64,000 nt of DNA from positions 62,001 to 126,000 of the forward strand of contig WHUX01000024.1 in assembly GCA_015179025.1 (NCBI GenBank), in the 5' to 3' direction. The DNA is from Terfezia claveryi (Eukaryota > Ascomycota > Pezizomycetes > Pezizales > Pezizaceae). Made by a program: the position numbers and the translations under genes. The stretch's first letter is position 1; each line of letters opens with the position of its first letter. Below are positions 27,223 through 38,912 of the stretch, one piece after another. Under the pieces are notes generated by a model. The model did not search any database, was not told the origin of the DNA, and saw only the letters and a list, made by a program, of their open reading frames with translations.

Positions 27223-28173
27223 CTTGACAATTATGAGGGAGAGAACCGAAGTGTGTGGGGACGTTAACAGCTGAAGTCTTGAATCCTAACCGTCCTAGCT
27301 GCGTGTATTTGTGAAACTTCTGTTCGATTGAAGCGACTCGGGGGGTGGATGGCACAATTTGTACTCGGAAGTAAAGAATCTGTGGACAAGGAAGAGTGGT
27401 CCGGAGGAGGGGCAACTAATGTACGGTGAACTGTTAAATCTCTGGTCACTGCAGGGCAGCAGTAGCGGGGGAAGAGACCTTTTTTGAGATGGCTGAATCA
27501 GTATTTGCTGTCTGACTGTCTGCCAGGCTTGTGTGGGGCTTCTGCTGCGTCTTGCTGGCGGTGCGTTAAGGGCAATGGTTTGCCTGATGTACCAGGGGGG
27601 GTTGTGAGTAGTGCTGGGGTAGGTGATCCCCTCTGTGTGATACGAGACAAGCACGTGCAGATTGCAGGCAATTTGCATCCGCATGCAATTGGCTTATTAT
27701 TCATGTATGAGCCTGGGGGTGTGACGACCGCTGTGAATAATGACGCCAAGCCTGGCAGATGCTGGTAAGTCATGAAACTGCGAATGGGCTCATTAAATCG
27801 GTTTGGGTATCGTTTATTTGATGATACTTTACTACTTGGATAACCGTTAGAGCTTATACATGCATAAAAGTCTCACTCCTGGAAGGGGTGTATTTTTATT
27901 AGATGAAAGCCCAATGCCTTCGGGCTCTTTGGACATTCATAATACCAACTTAACGAATCGTATAGTCTAAGTCTAGCCTTGTGCTGGCGATGGTTCATTC
28001 AAATTTCTGGCCTATCAACTTTCGATGGTAGGATATATGCCTAAGAATGGTTTCACATGGAATTAGGGTTCTATTCTAATTTGGAGAGTCAGGAAGAGTC
28101 AAGATATTTTGAGAACACATTCATGTGCATTTTATTCTACGGGCTAGGTACCTGCAGTATAGCGCGGTACCTA
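27223..28173. other. Intergenic region without supported gene
   Basis: Upstream region of the REEP-like gene. Overlapping antisense ORFs between 27264 and 27773 have no family signal and no clear intron structure. I see nothing else. Confidence 0.45.
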
Positions 28174-29006
28174 CACTCAAACCTTGCTATACCTACCGGA
28201 CCTCGCTATAGCTCAGGTCAAAATTTTCCATTTTCAACCATTTAGGTGAGGCATCTACTTGCTATACCGGATACCGTAGTACCGGATGGGCTGGTAAGGG
28301 GTTAGAGGTAGTGGTTAGAGGGATTGTTACAGGGATTATTACAGGTAAATGTAATTGCTATAACGGAATGGTAACAGTAGTATGGCCTCAAAACAGCAAA
28401 TAGCATAGAAAGAATACAAAATAGCGCAACCACGAAATGGAACAGCTATAGAACAAAACAGTAGAACATAATCCACACTTATAGACGTTGAGATGAAGAT
28501 ACCACCGGTAAAAACCAATCAGTAATAAAGACGCTGAACACGTGTCTCATGCATATTGCCAGTAAGAGCTTGCTGAAGATGATAGCTAACATCAAAGATA
28601 TTAAGATGGGGCTTTCCTCCAGGAAGTTCTGAAACTGTAAGAGCTTCCAAATGCCGAATAAGCTCAGTAAGGTGGGAGCGTGCTTGAGCAGTTGTAATTG
28701 GAGGTATACCTCTTCAATGTTAATGACCTCTGGAGATATAGTAGTATTCACTCCATCTTCATTATAGTCAAGATACTCTTCAACTAATTTCAACTAGAGT
28801 ATTTACTTGTTGAGAGTTGGTTCCGGTGGTGATAAGCAAGCTCATGGAACGGTTGTATAGGTAAGGTAAACAATCTCTGCAAGCACTCTACTTCTATCCT
28901 TTTGCCCCGCCTAGAACGGACCCCACGCTATTTGCTATAACGGATATTAGCTATACCGGACAGATTACAGCGGATTTATGCAGTCCGGTATAGCAAGGTT
29001 TGAGTG
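28174..29006 (-). mobile_element. Pogo-like (Tc1/mariner) element remnant, 833 bp
   Basis: The ends CACTCAAACCTTGCTATACC and GGTATAGCAAGGTTTGAGTG are inverted repeats with TA on both sides (28172-28173 and 29007-29008), and the wording is typical of pogo-group termini. The minus-strand ORF at 28479-28793 contains EDGVNTTISPEVINIEE, which resembles the region just after the catalytic core of pogo transposases. The DDE core itself is missing, so this is an internally deleted, non-autonomous copy. Confidence 0.75.
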
Positions 29007-29008
29007 TA

Positions 29009-29769
29009 GTCGTACCAGCTTTGCGGGGGATTTAGGAATGTTCTTAGCAGGGTTCACAGCTGCTTCCCGATGACTCTGTCCGTGGCCGAGACTCCACAGC
29101 TGTGGAAGAATAGAGTCTGTGTCAGCTGCGCACCGTATTCATACATTCCTACAGTAGACTACAGTACGGTAGAAGCCAAATAGCTTACCTGCTTATAGCT
29201 TGGGTACAGCATGCACGCACTGGATCGAGCCCTTACGCTATTTACGTCAGATCGTCTTGTGGGAAACCCAAGCTTGGTCTTGCATTGCCGGTTTCTCCCA
29301 TTTGTGGTTCTTTTAAGCAGCCAAACGTACATGCATCTGACCCATTATGGGCATAGAACCTTCTTCTCGAGCTTTGTCTACCTACCATTGTGGCCCTGCC
29401 CACGCCTAACAGCTAGGCAACTCACGAGTTCATAACCAGTTCGGTTAGCTCAGGCAGTTCTTGTAACAATATGGGTTCGAGGATCAAATTTCCACGGCGC
29501 CTGAGTGAGGCTGGGACAGGTAAGACACACTACGGGCCAAATATGCGGGCACATATTATTCAATCGATGTAACGCTGACGAAAAAAGTGGAGCTACATCA
29601 AAGTGGCGTTGCCGTTGCTTTCGATTCTCCCAGGAAATAGGCATATGCCTGTAGCTCGCTCTCCTCTATATACATATACACATATCATATCTAGCTTTGA
29701 AACTCAGTCCAATTGCGTTCGATACCCCTCTGTACGTGCAGAAGCCAAATAGCTACGGCCAATAGCACA
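29009..29769. other. Promoter-side intergenic region
   Basis: About 760 bp upstream of the TANGO2-like gene. A tRNA-like A-box/B-box pair near 29446-29483 was considered and rejected. Nothing else is supported. Confidence 0.45.
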
Positions 29770-31180
29770 ATGTGTATAGTTCTAGTGTCCACTCAGCATC
29801 CTCGATATCCGTTAATTATACTCAACAACCGTGATGTAGGTAACATACCCCCATGGTTCTGAGCCAATGAATTTATCAGGCCCTGCGTGCTGAATTCCAA
29901 CTTTCGATCTATAGGAATTCCTACACCGAGCAACTGCCCGTGCTTCACGGTGGGACACACCTGAGACTGCCCACATATTTTCCGGACGAGACCTAGCCCG
30001 TCCAGAGCGAGGTACGCTTAATTGCCCTCCTAATAGCACAGAAACCCTCCAGGAACCCCACCGCATGCCAACTTTGGTTCAATATGCACGACACTTGGTA
30101 CCACTGCTCAATTATTTAATGAACATAGTCGAACTAACTTTCTTTTTCATTTTTTTACTCCGCGATAGGGACCTGGCTAGGAGTTACCCAGCAAGGACGT
30201 ATAACGATTCTAACCAATTTTCGAGAATCTTCCTCCGCCGCTGCAATAGGGACCCGATCTCGGGGGGCAATGGTTAATGCCTTCCTGACTGCACCGGATA
30301 CCTCTATACGTTCAGTAAACGAATGGGTGCATCACCTGCTCACTGCAGACGGGGATGAGGGGTGCAAGAACGTTGGGGGCTTTTCCCTAATCTGTGGAAC
30401 CATTCGTCCCAAGAGGGGAGCCACAGACAGCGGGGAAAGAGTCCAATTGGAACCGCTCGCTGTCATATCCAATCGGACGCAGAAAGCTGGTGAAGCCAAC
30501 GAAACACATTGGATCTGTAGTAATCCTGACCAGGTTTATGCTCTTTCCAATGATCCATTTGAGAGCCCCCGTCCATGGCCGAAAGTCATGCTAGGTAAGG
30601 ACCTCATGAGACAAGCTGTCGAGAAGGCCATAAAGAAGGATTCTTCTGAAGATGAAATGATTGAAGCCTTTTTTGGAGTTCTCAGTCGTAACACCATTCC
30701 AAAAATTCCTGGCCGTCAGACTTATGACACCGACCTGGAGTCCTTAAGGCACAGTGTATTTATCCCTGCCTTCGATGTCCACAAAGAAAGTCAACAACCT
30801 TCAAATGCAGTCAACGGCAAGCAAGATTCCGACATACACACTCACCAATACCAGTACCGAATGAAAATTGCGCCACCCAATCAACTACACCACCAATATC
30901 AATACCCTCACCAATCAGAAACCATGAGGTCCACCATATTTGTGCAACACCCACCAACTCAGATTTTCCCAACGACCTACACCCTCCCAACGCTGTCCCG
31001 TTTGACTCACCCCGTGTGTACGGGACGCAAAATCAGACTATCATCTTGGTTGATCGGACTGGTAGACTGAAATATATTGAAAGAACGCTATATAATGATA
31101 AGGCAGAGTGGGTAGGTGGAGTGGAAAATGAAGATCGAGATATTGTGTTTGAGTTTCAGATCGAGGGGTGGGGACCTTAA
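29770..31180 (+). CDS. TANGO2/NRDE-family protein
   Basis: Animal TANGO2 is linked to mitochondrial, haem and lipid homeostasis; its biochemical role is unsettled. Exons: 29770-29835, 29915-30011, 30169-30853 and 30919-31180, giving 369 residues. The protein starts MCIVLV, with the invariant Cys2. The NRDE signature NNRDEF is split by intron 1. Next come FSGRDLARPERGTWLGVT, ILTNFRE, LAVISNR, YALSNDP, and near the C-terminus YGTQNQTIILVDRTGRL. The last intron (GTACCG...CAATCAG, 65 nt) is inferred: without it the conserved C-terminal block lies in another frame. Its exact borders are the least certain part. The start codon and first two exons lie upstream of the long visible ORF and were recovered by family motifs. 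Confidence 0.9.
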
Positions 31181-32249
31181 CGAACTAATGACAGCCATGT
31201 ATCCCGGGAAACCTCATATCCAGAGATCTGGCGGCTTTGGTTAATTAATACCCATGGGTGCATATATTTAGCCGTTTTGTTGGCATCGCTTGACTATAAT
31301 GACTTAACGTGAGGACGTGGTGGGTGGGTGGACTAGATGCTGTTGCCCGGTCGATTTATGTGGAGTTTGGGAGGTTGAGCATATGTACCTTGTACCTTAT
31401 TTTATGTGTATTTTATCTTTTTTAGCATGAGATGGGATTACCGATACCTGATGCACACATTTTATTACTTTCAAAGCGGGGATTGGGTGTATTCTACCGT
31501 GTACAGGGATATTAAATTATTTTCAAATCCTTGGGCTACGCTATTGGTTCTTAGTGAATAGTGTGATTCCTCGGTGAAATTTCCTCGCTTGCCGTCACAT
31601 AATCACTCAGCTATCTGCTTACGCGCTCGCATATACGTTTTCAGGAGTGAAGCAAAAACTGTACCTGAACTAGTCCTACTCGATCTACAGGTGAACCGAA
31701 CTCTTCGGCCCACGTAAATGATTACCCTGAACTTAGAGTATGCTTTCCGAACAACCATCCAAATATCGCACAATCAACAATTCATACTGAATCAAGAAGA
31801 AAAACCGTATATTTTTGCGCGAAAGAACCCAACCCCAGCCAACAAACCAACCGCACTTAAAGAAAAAAACGAAACAAAATATCCGCAAGACAAGCAAATT
31901 ACAACTAAAAAGTCCATATATGTGACCTAGTATCCTCTATACCAGATCCATTGCCAGTCCCACATAAGATCTAAGCATGCATACTCTCACTTAACTCCAC
32001 TACCCCCACTGCCATACTTCCACCAAAATCCGGTTCTCTCATCCCCCTAGCAGTCATACCGAATTTGGTAATCAAAGGCGTCTTCATACCTGCCCCTCCC
32101 CCGTTCTGCATCTTCCCCCTCTGTGTTTTCTGATCAAAGAACCCCGGAAACCCTGAAAACTTATTAACCGGCGAAACTATAGACTCGATGGCTTCCCCTT
32201 CCTCCCTACTAGTGGCCGCTCCCATGCCGTTATTAAGGTCGTACCCATT
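31181..32249. other. Convergent 3' intergenic region
   Basis: About 1.07 kb between the 3' ends of the TANGO2-like gene and the eIF3l gene. ORFs at 31718-31930 and 31971-32225 have no family signal. Expected to hold both terminators. Confidence 0.45.
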
Positions 32250-33919
32250 CTATTGGTAAGTCCTGATAAGGTTCTTGAGGTACCACTCGACAAGCTTTCG
32301 ACCGACCTTAGCTTCCGAGACTTGGATGAGATCCTATATTGTAATATACGTTAGTCTTCAATGGTAAAACTAGTATATCGGGACCATTGCGGGCACGGAG
32401 AAATACGCACCCCCTTCAAGGCAAAGTCAACATCACTTGTGTTGACATTCTCTCCCTCAATTAAGCCTCCCTCAACCCACCTCGTCTGTCTACTCCTCTG
32501 CTTAAACACCAATAGCTGACTCCTAAGCTCCTCCTTATCCACATCCAAGAATGCAGCCAACTTGCCCAAGTCCACGGTAGTATAGAGCTTCAAGTAACTC
32601 TTGATTGTAGGCCCAAGGACAATTGAGTTCTTCACATCTGCCATAAACACCTGTAAGTGGTGCTGGCTTGGCTCCACATTCGCAGTTGGGTTATCCCAAT
32701 CCGGTGGAATTGGGGAAATAAACTTGGGGCAGGCAGCAAGGAAGAGCTCCTCAAAGACCGGGAGGGACTCTGGTCCACCCCGTTGGAGCTTGGCGAATTG
32801 GTCTCCGTATTTCTCGCGCATAGCGGTGTGGATTGTGTCGTCGAGACGGGTAGGAGAGAGGGCAACACACATGGCGAGAAGAGCATACATCTGGTCGTTC
32901 TTCTTTGTAATGGAGTCGAATTGGGCGTTTTGCTTGTGGAAGTTTTTGGTGCGGGAGACGTAGATGAGGATGTGGCTGAATGCCTTGATGGCGTCGGCGT
33001 ACCGTCGGAGCATCATGTAGGAAAATCCAACGTAGTAATAAGTGGTGAAGTGGGCGGCCATAACACGGGCGAAAACAGCTTTTTTGGATAGCTCGATGTC
33101 ATCGAGGGTTTGTAGGGCGAGAGTGAAGTCTCCGAGAAGGCAGTGTACTCGGAGGAGACCGATAATGGAGAAGTATCCCAACATGCGGTACAAGGGGCGG
33201 GAACCGTACTCCCCGGCATATTGAGCTGGGTCCTCGCCACGCTTGATGGCGGCGAGCTGGTCATTCATTTGAGAGCGTTGGATGAGAGAGTAGAGGACGT
33301 TGAGGACGGAATAGCATCCCCATGTCTGTGGGTTATCTCTTAGCGACTGGATCTCCTCCTCGGAGTGGCCTTTTCGTGCTACTCGGTTGCGGTAGATACA
33401 GAAGCTGTTGAATTGGTAAATGAACTCGTCTATTACGTCCCATGCCCAGTAGTACTAATTCCCGGAAGTTTATATCAGTCACATTCTTATCCTGGCTACC
33501 CCATATAGTATTCAGATATATGGGATATAGCATATCAGATTCCAACTCACCGTTGGCAGCTCCAACTCCACCGGACCCTCGCTGTTCAATATAAAGTGGA
33601 ACAAGCTGCAGTAATTGTCGTAGCTCGCAAACCTAACTTCCAACGGAGCAGAGAAGTCTAAAGGCTGTGCTGCAGCTTGTAATCGAGCCTGGAGGTTGTC
33701 CTGTGTATTCTGCAGGGAGAGAGCTTGGGCAGCAAGAAGGTTTGGGTCTGCCACCTCATCATCGAGGAACTCATCGTCAAGGTCATCGTCATTACTTTGT
33801 AGAGCCTGTACTAGAGTTGAGGCAAGGGCCTGCTCGTCGTCAGAGTCGTCGGCAAGCTGGACGTGTGTATTTGCTGGCCGGGGCCCATTCTGGAGTGTAG
33901 TGGGCTGCTGGGAGAGCAT
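32250..33919 (-). CDS. Eukaryotic translation initiation factor 3 subunit L (eIF3l)
   Basis: A non-core PCI subunit of eIF3 in the cytosol, absent from budding yeast but common in filamentous fungi and animals. Exons: 33919-33551, 33454-32411 and 32333-32250, giving 498 residues with all phases closed. Diagnostic segments: FASYDNYCSLFHFIL, AWDVIDEFIYQF, GEYGSRPLYRMLGYFSIIGLLR, TTYYYVGFSYMMLRRY and AACPKFISP; the C-terminal PCI part ends KLVEWYLKNLIRTYQ. The N-terminal 60 residues (DDSDDEQ, DDDLDDEFLDDE) are acidic and unlike animal eIF3l. The frame stays open upstream of the chosen ATG to about 34011 without another ATG, so an extra 5' exon is possible. The PPR gene starts 380 bp away on the other strand. 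Confidence 0.93.
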
Positions 33920-34299
33920 GTCGAGGGGCGGGGGAGCCTGTCGACCAGTCCGGAGGGTGCTGTTCTTGTGGAGCCGTATGTAACTATGTTCCTGCTGTGC
34001 AATTGGGGATATGCAATATAAGACTGCGGTGATGGGGAATGGGTTTCGATGCGTAGTAGCGGGGCTTTGGCTTCGGCCTGCTCAGCGGTTGGTGTTCCTT
34101 TTTTTGCGGGTTTCCAGAGCGGAATCTTGGCGGGCTGCTGGCCGATGCAACTTTGCTGATTTGGGGTATACCCTGATCTTATCGAACGCTATCGTTATCT
34201 CATCGATCTAATCGCGCTTATCGGCGCCGAAAAAAAAAAGACTCCGGTCATACAGATTCCAGTTCGCATCAGCCATCACCAACTGGCACCCTCCGCACA
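33920..34299. promoter_or_regulatory. Shared upstream region of eIF3l (-) and PPR protein (+)
   Basis: The two start codons are head to head, 380 bp apart, so this interval must contain both promoters. A TATCGAACGCTATCG/ATCGATCT-like cluster and an A9 run near 34231 are visible. I cannot assign named factor sites. Confidence 0.5.
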
Positions 34300-37200
34300 A
34301 TGCTTGACTGCCAGCTCTGTTGGCGCCGGTACCTTCGAGCCTTGCTCATTTCTCAGTCAGCTTGCAGCCCGACAATTCTCTCCAGTCCGCGACCAACAGG
34401 GCCTCACTTCCGCCGTCTTCTTTCAACCAGTACTTCTCGAACATCCGCTGCTCAACCCGAACCAGCCACGCAGGGTGGGAATCATATCCGACCAGGCATC
34501 ATTAGCCGGCAGGACCGGCTGGCTTACAGACAATCCCAGGCCTTGCAAGAGTCGCAAGTGCCAACCTCTCGGTCTCCGTCATCGCCGTCAGCCTCTTCCA
34601 GGTTACCATCTCGGTCTCCGTCATCGCCGTCAGCCTCCTCCAGGTTAGCATCTCGATCTCCATCATCCTCGTCAACCTCTTCCAGGTTACCATCTCGGTC
34701 TCCGTCATCCTCGTCAGCCCCTTCCAGGTTATCATCTCGGTCTCCGTCATCCCCGTCAGCCTCTTCCAGGTTACCAAATGCCCGTCCCGATCCGAAATCT
34801 AAACCCCCCCCCAATCTCGCCTTACAGTATCCGAAGACCCTGCCAAGCTAGCCGCTCAAACCAAACGCCTTCTCGATGTTTCCGCTTCCAACCCATCACC
34901 AGAGGCTCGCATCGTGCCCCTCACCTATGTGCGCGCTGCAACTTCTGCTGGGAAAACTGACACTACCGCTGCCTGGAATGAACTAATATTTCATGCGTTG
35001 AACACTGGAGACCCCATGGGGGCTTTTAAACACTATAATGACATGAAGAAGCGAGGCGTGTCACCAAACAGCCGCACCTACACCATCCTCATCGCTGGTC
35101 TTGCGCTGCCAGATAATGTAAAACATGCATCTTCCCTACCGCGGGCATTGGCGACATATAGGGCACTCAAAGACAGGGAAAGAGACAGCAAGGGAGGTAA
35201 GGCAAAGGCAGAATGGAACTTGTTCCACACGAATGCGATTCTGAATGTCTGCTCGAAGGCAGGAGCTGTGGAAGAAATGTGGCAGATTGTACGGGAGCTA
35301 CCGGAGGAAGGGGAAAACTCTGCAGATGCAAGAACCTACACTAGTTTAATCAATGGACTGAGGCAGATGAGGGGGGCTGGGGGCAGACCAAATTGGTCCA
35401 AGGCAGGACCGGAACTCAAGCGCGAATTAGGGGATAAATGGGATCCGCGTAGGCTTGATATTGCTGAATGCCAGAGAATCGAGGAAACTGTGGATGATGC
35501 GGAACGCATGTGGGGAGGGCTTCTCACCCGCTACACGAACGGGAAGCTTACCATAGATGAGGAGCTTATTTGCGCCATGGCACGCATGCGATTAAGTTCT
35601 ACCCGATCTCGAGACTGGCATAAGGTTTTTTCAATGATGGAAGAATTATATGGCATTCCAAATCTCCATACTGGAAACGGCAAAGCCCCACCTACCGGAG
35701 TAGGGAAGTCTCGTTGGTCACCACCTGGGGCACCAATTGCACAGACTGCAACACTGGGGGTACTCTTGGAAGCAGCAGAGCACGTACAAGCATCTCCGAC
35801 AGTGGTCAAAGCCTACTGGGATCACTTCACTCAAACCCTCAGAGTCAAGCCCGATCTCGAGAACTACCACGGCTATCTCCGAGCCCTACGTCGTTCCAGA
35901 GAGGGACAGGTTGCTGCTGATCTCGTTGAAGCGATGGTGAAGAACGCTATCGAAGCCCTTGATGGACTCCCTAATACTAAGGCTCCCAGCTCTAGGCACA
36001 GAATTCATGGAGACCGGAGCCGAAACAAAATATTTGCCCCTTACTCCACCACTGAGGCGTACACCGGTTTGCCTCCTATCCCTATACAGAAGACTTTCAT
36101 CATTGCCCTCTCCTGCTGTAAACGACTCACGACTACCGGCGCAGCTACTTCTACCCCGAAACATAGCTACATGTACGCCAATGTAGTGCGTATCTTGAAT
36201 GCATTCGATTCCCTCTATATGAAATTCTCCTCCCTCCCTCCAATACAACCAGGTACAGCAACCTCTCCCTCCAGCTACCACTTGGCGTCCCAAGCTATAT
36301 TAAGCCAGGAGACGGCCTGTACCATATACACTAAATTTCTCGATACCGCCAGCGTTCTCGCAGGACAAGACCCGCAGGTAGCGAAACAAGCATTGAAAAG
36401 GGCAACTTCTCCACCTGAGGAGGAAGAAGTCAAAAGGGGAAAAAAGCCGCCATCGCCAAAGACGGCGGATGCTGAACCTCCAGCGTTACCACCGCATTTA
36501 CCCACTTTACTTTCCTCATCAAGGACCCCGCCTCCGCACGCTACTACTTTGGCAGAAATGCTTCTTCGCTTGGCTATAGATTCATTGAAGGAGCCACGTG
36601 CAACATGGGGTCATGGGGAGAGAGAAGCGTTGGCCAGGAATATGGAGATGCTGAAGGTCGTTCTTAGTAAGAAGTCCCCTGGGCCTAGCCCCTTCCAGGA
36701 GAAAATTACTTGGAAAGAGAGATCTTTTGCATCTTCTAGGACAGCACAACCCGAGGCATGGAATGCTCGGCATCTCCGTGCAAAACAACGGGGGGCTATG
36801 GATGGAGACGAGAGAGTTGGGAATGAAGAAGACTCAGCTACGGCGTGGCAGCCTGACAGCGCAAGAGATCGGGAGAAGAAAAGGATGGATGCGTGGGGGG
36901 TGAGAGCGAAGGTAGGGGCCATAGGAGAGGCAAGTAGGTTGAAGCATCATAAATTAGATTTTGAGGACGTGAAGGAAAGGGCAAGGAGTGATTTTAGGGG
37001 CGAGAGGGAGAGTGGGCGGGAGGGTGGGGGTATAATGGCAGATTGAGACGAGAGAGGAGTGGAGGAGAACAAGATAGGGATAGGGGTGATACGAATGTGG
37101 GGAGGAGTGTCAATGAAAGAGGGGGAGGGTATGGTAGGAGATTTGAACGGGAAAGAGATGGGGGTTATAGTGGGAGGTTTGAACGAGAACAAGGCGGAGA

Positions 37201-37737
37201 CCAGGAGCAAGAATACGGGGACCGAGAGCGAGGATATAGAGGCCGAGAGCGAGGATATGGAGACCGAGAGCGAGGATATGGAGACCGAGAGCAAGGATAT
37301 GGAGACCGAGAGCGAGGATATGGAGACCGAGAGCGGGATATGGAGACCGAGAGCGAGGATATGGAGACCGAGAGCGAGGATATGGAGACCGAGAGCGAGG
37401 ATATGGAGACCGAGAGCTAGGATATGGAGACCGAGGGTTAGAACGAGAAGGTTATGGCGGGTATACTGACAAACCGTCACGTTCCATTAACCGTGATATG
37501 TCTTATACCAGTCGGTCTAGTCTTGGCCGGCCCCATACCACCCCTCCCTCAGACTCATCCTCACCTTCCCGCCTCAAAACCTCTATTGACCGAGCCTGGG
37601 ACGGCGCTCCCTCCAACGAACGGGTCCACCTCGATTCCCCTCGTAGTATGGATGAAGATCCCCCTTCTTCCACACAAAAAGTCTGCCGCCCAGGCCAAGG
37701 CACAGCCAAAGAACGCCTGATGAGTTCGTGGGAGTAG
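34300..37737 (+). CDS. Mitochondrial pentatricopeptide-repeat protein with Arg/Gly-rich tail (three apparent frameshifts)
   Basis: Probably binds organellar RNA in the mitochondrion. Residues 1-45 are Arg/Ser-rich without acids, a clear presequence. Then a Ser-rich repeat, and from about 34830 a helical PPR-like body (AWNELIFHALNTGDPMGAF, KRGVSPNSRTYTILIAGL, ARTYTSLINGL). The body recalls fungal CCM1/DMR1-type 15S rRNA factors, but I am not sure of the orthologue. Reading from 34300 to 37737 needs three +1 corrections: in the C9 run near 34804-34812, in the G5 run at 37026-37030, and near 37335, where one 21-bp repeat unit lacks a base. Literal ORFs are 34300-34851, 34830-37046 and 37040-37420. 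A 48-nt intron (GTCCCG...TTACAG) could explain the first break. With all three repaired the product would have 1146 residues, ending in an RGYGDRE-repeat tail. Confidence 0.75.
34567..34776 (+). repeat. Coding 42-bp minisatellite (SRSPSSPSASSRLP)5
   Basis: Five tandem 42-bp units encode SRSPSSPSASSRLP and close variants (Ala, Ser or Thr changes) just after the presequence of the PPR protein. The unit length keeps the frame. The segment is probably a disordered linker. Confidence 0.93.
37216..37437 (+). repeat. Coding 21-bp minisatellite (RGYGDRE)n
   Basis: About ten 21-bp units (GGATATGGAGACCGAGAGCG plus one base). In one frame they read RGYGDRE, an Arg/Gly/Tyr-rich RNA-binding-like tail. 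After a missing base near 37335 the same frame reads DMETESE until a stop at 37418-37420. Confidence 0.9.
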
Positions 37738-38912
37738 GGGCAATGATAAGGTGTGGCAGGCTTATTCTACTCAGCAGCAGTGGCGAAAGGTGAGGGAGTT
37801 ACGTCAGAGGGGAGGGGGGCGAGGGGAGGGAGGTAGGGTGGTTTATGTATAGTATTCAGTGTGTAAATACATACCTGTATGATCTGTTTACTTGGTTGGT
37901 TTGCTGATGGGTTGACATGAGATATACAACTATGTGGTAAAAGTTATTAAAACCCCCCTGTCTATAGAAGCCCAAGCGCTTTCTGAATAAAGCAAAGTGA
38001 AAATTTGGTACGGGTTCAGGAGTGAGATAACAAAAATATATATATATATATGTTCTGGTCCGTTCCGGGATGGCATAAATATCACATATATAGTTTATAC
38101 ATAAGATATATATGTTCTGGGCCGTTGCAGGATTGCAGGCCATTCGGGAATGGCATATACATTCATACAATATATGCGCACTCCAAGCATATCTATGAAA
38201 GCAGATAGCGCAAGTAATTAAACACCAGACAACTGGAACTCAGTTATGAGAGCCTGACCAATGCCTCCCCAATTCTTAGTTCAATATCACTTACAGCTGG
38301 CACAGATCTTTTCCCAAGTATTAAAAAAAAAAAAAAAAAAAAGCTAGTACAGATATTGCTATAGCATACACAAGTGTCACTATAGCATACACAAGTGTCA
38401 CTATAGCATACACAAGTGTCACTATAGCATATATTAGTGGAGGTCAATAAGAGTCTGTAGAACCCTGTATCATGTATAGGAACTTGCTGTATCATATTCT
38501 AGTATCTTGTTATGATCAGGGGATACAAATAAACTGCCAAGATATGTGGCTAAGATATGAACCACATGACAGAGTACAATAGCTACTTCTTAAGGTAAGT
38601 ACTAGTCTGCTGCTCTTCGGATAAAGGTTATTCCGCAGATGCAAACGGCACAATAGATAGTAAAATATCCAGTACCACAGAAACGTTCGTATATACGACG
38701 TAGGATCACACGGCTGGTTTCTTCCATGTGGGAGTGAGGTACTACAGTTGAACTTTGGATACTCGCATACCTGGCCGATACGCCACTGCGGTATCGCCAC
38801 CATCTCGAATAAGGAGGAAAACACAAGGCATACAGCTTAGGAAGGGTCAGAACAGCCGAGTCTTGAAAGGGGAGGAGATTGAATAGTGGGGGGAAGAAGG
38901 GAGGGAAAAGTC
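37738..38912. other. Intergenic region with short tandem repeats
   Basis: It holds a duplicated TATATATGTTCTGG...CCGTT motif near 38035 and 38105, an A18 run near 38323-38341, and 3.4 copies of the 21-bp unit CTATAGCATACACAAGTGTC plus A at 38359-38430. No gene is supported. Confidence 0.6.

Noticed and set aside
28479..28793. A stand-alone 104-residue membrane-protein gene
   Set aside because: It lies wholly inside the pogo-like element and resembles a transposase C-terminal fragment.
29446..29483. tRNA-like A box (TAGCTCAGGCAGTT) and B box (GGGTTCGAGGATC)
   Set aside because: Only about 27 bp separate the boxes, there is no anticodon arm, and no acceptor stem can be paired; perhaps a worn SINE or tRNA fragment.
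34502..34814. Acidic minus-strand ORFs (repeated EEADGDDGDRD-type units)
   Set aside because: They are the antisense of the Ser-rich 42-bp coding repeat in the PPR gene.
36947..37480. Minus-strand ORF with LGLHILALGLHIL repeats
   Set aside because: It is the antisense of the RGYGDRE minisatellite at the end of the PPR gene.
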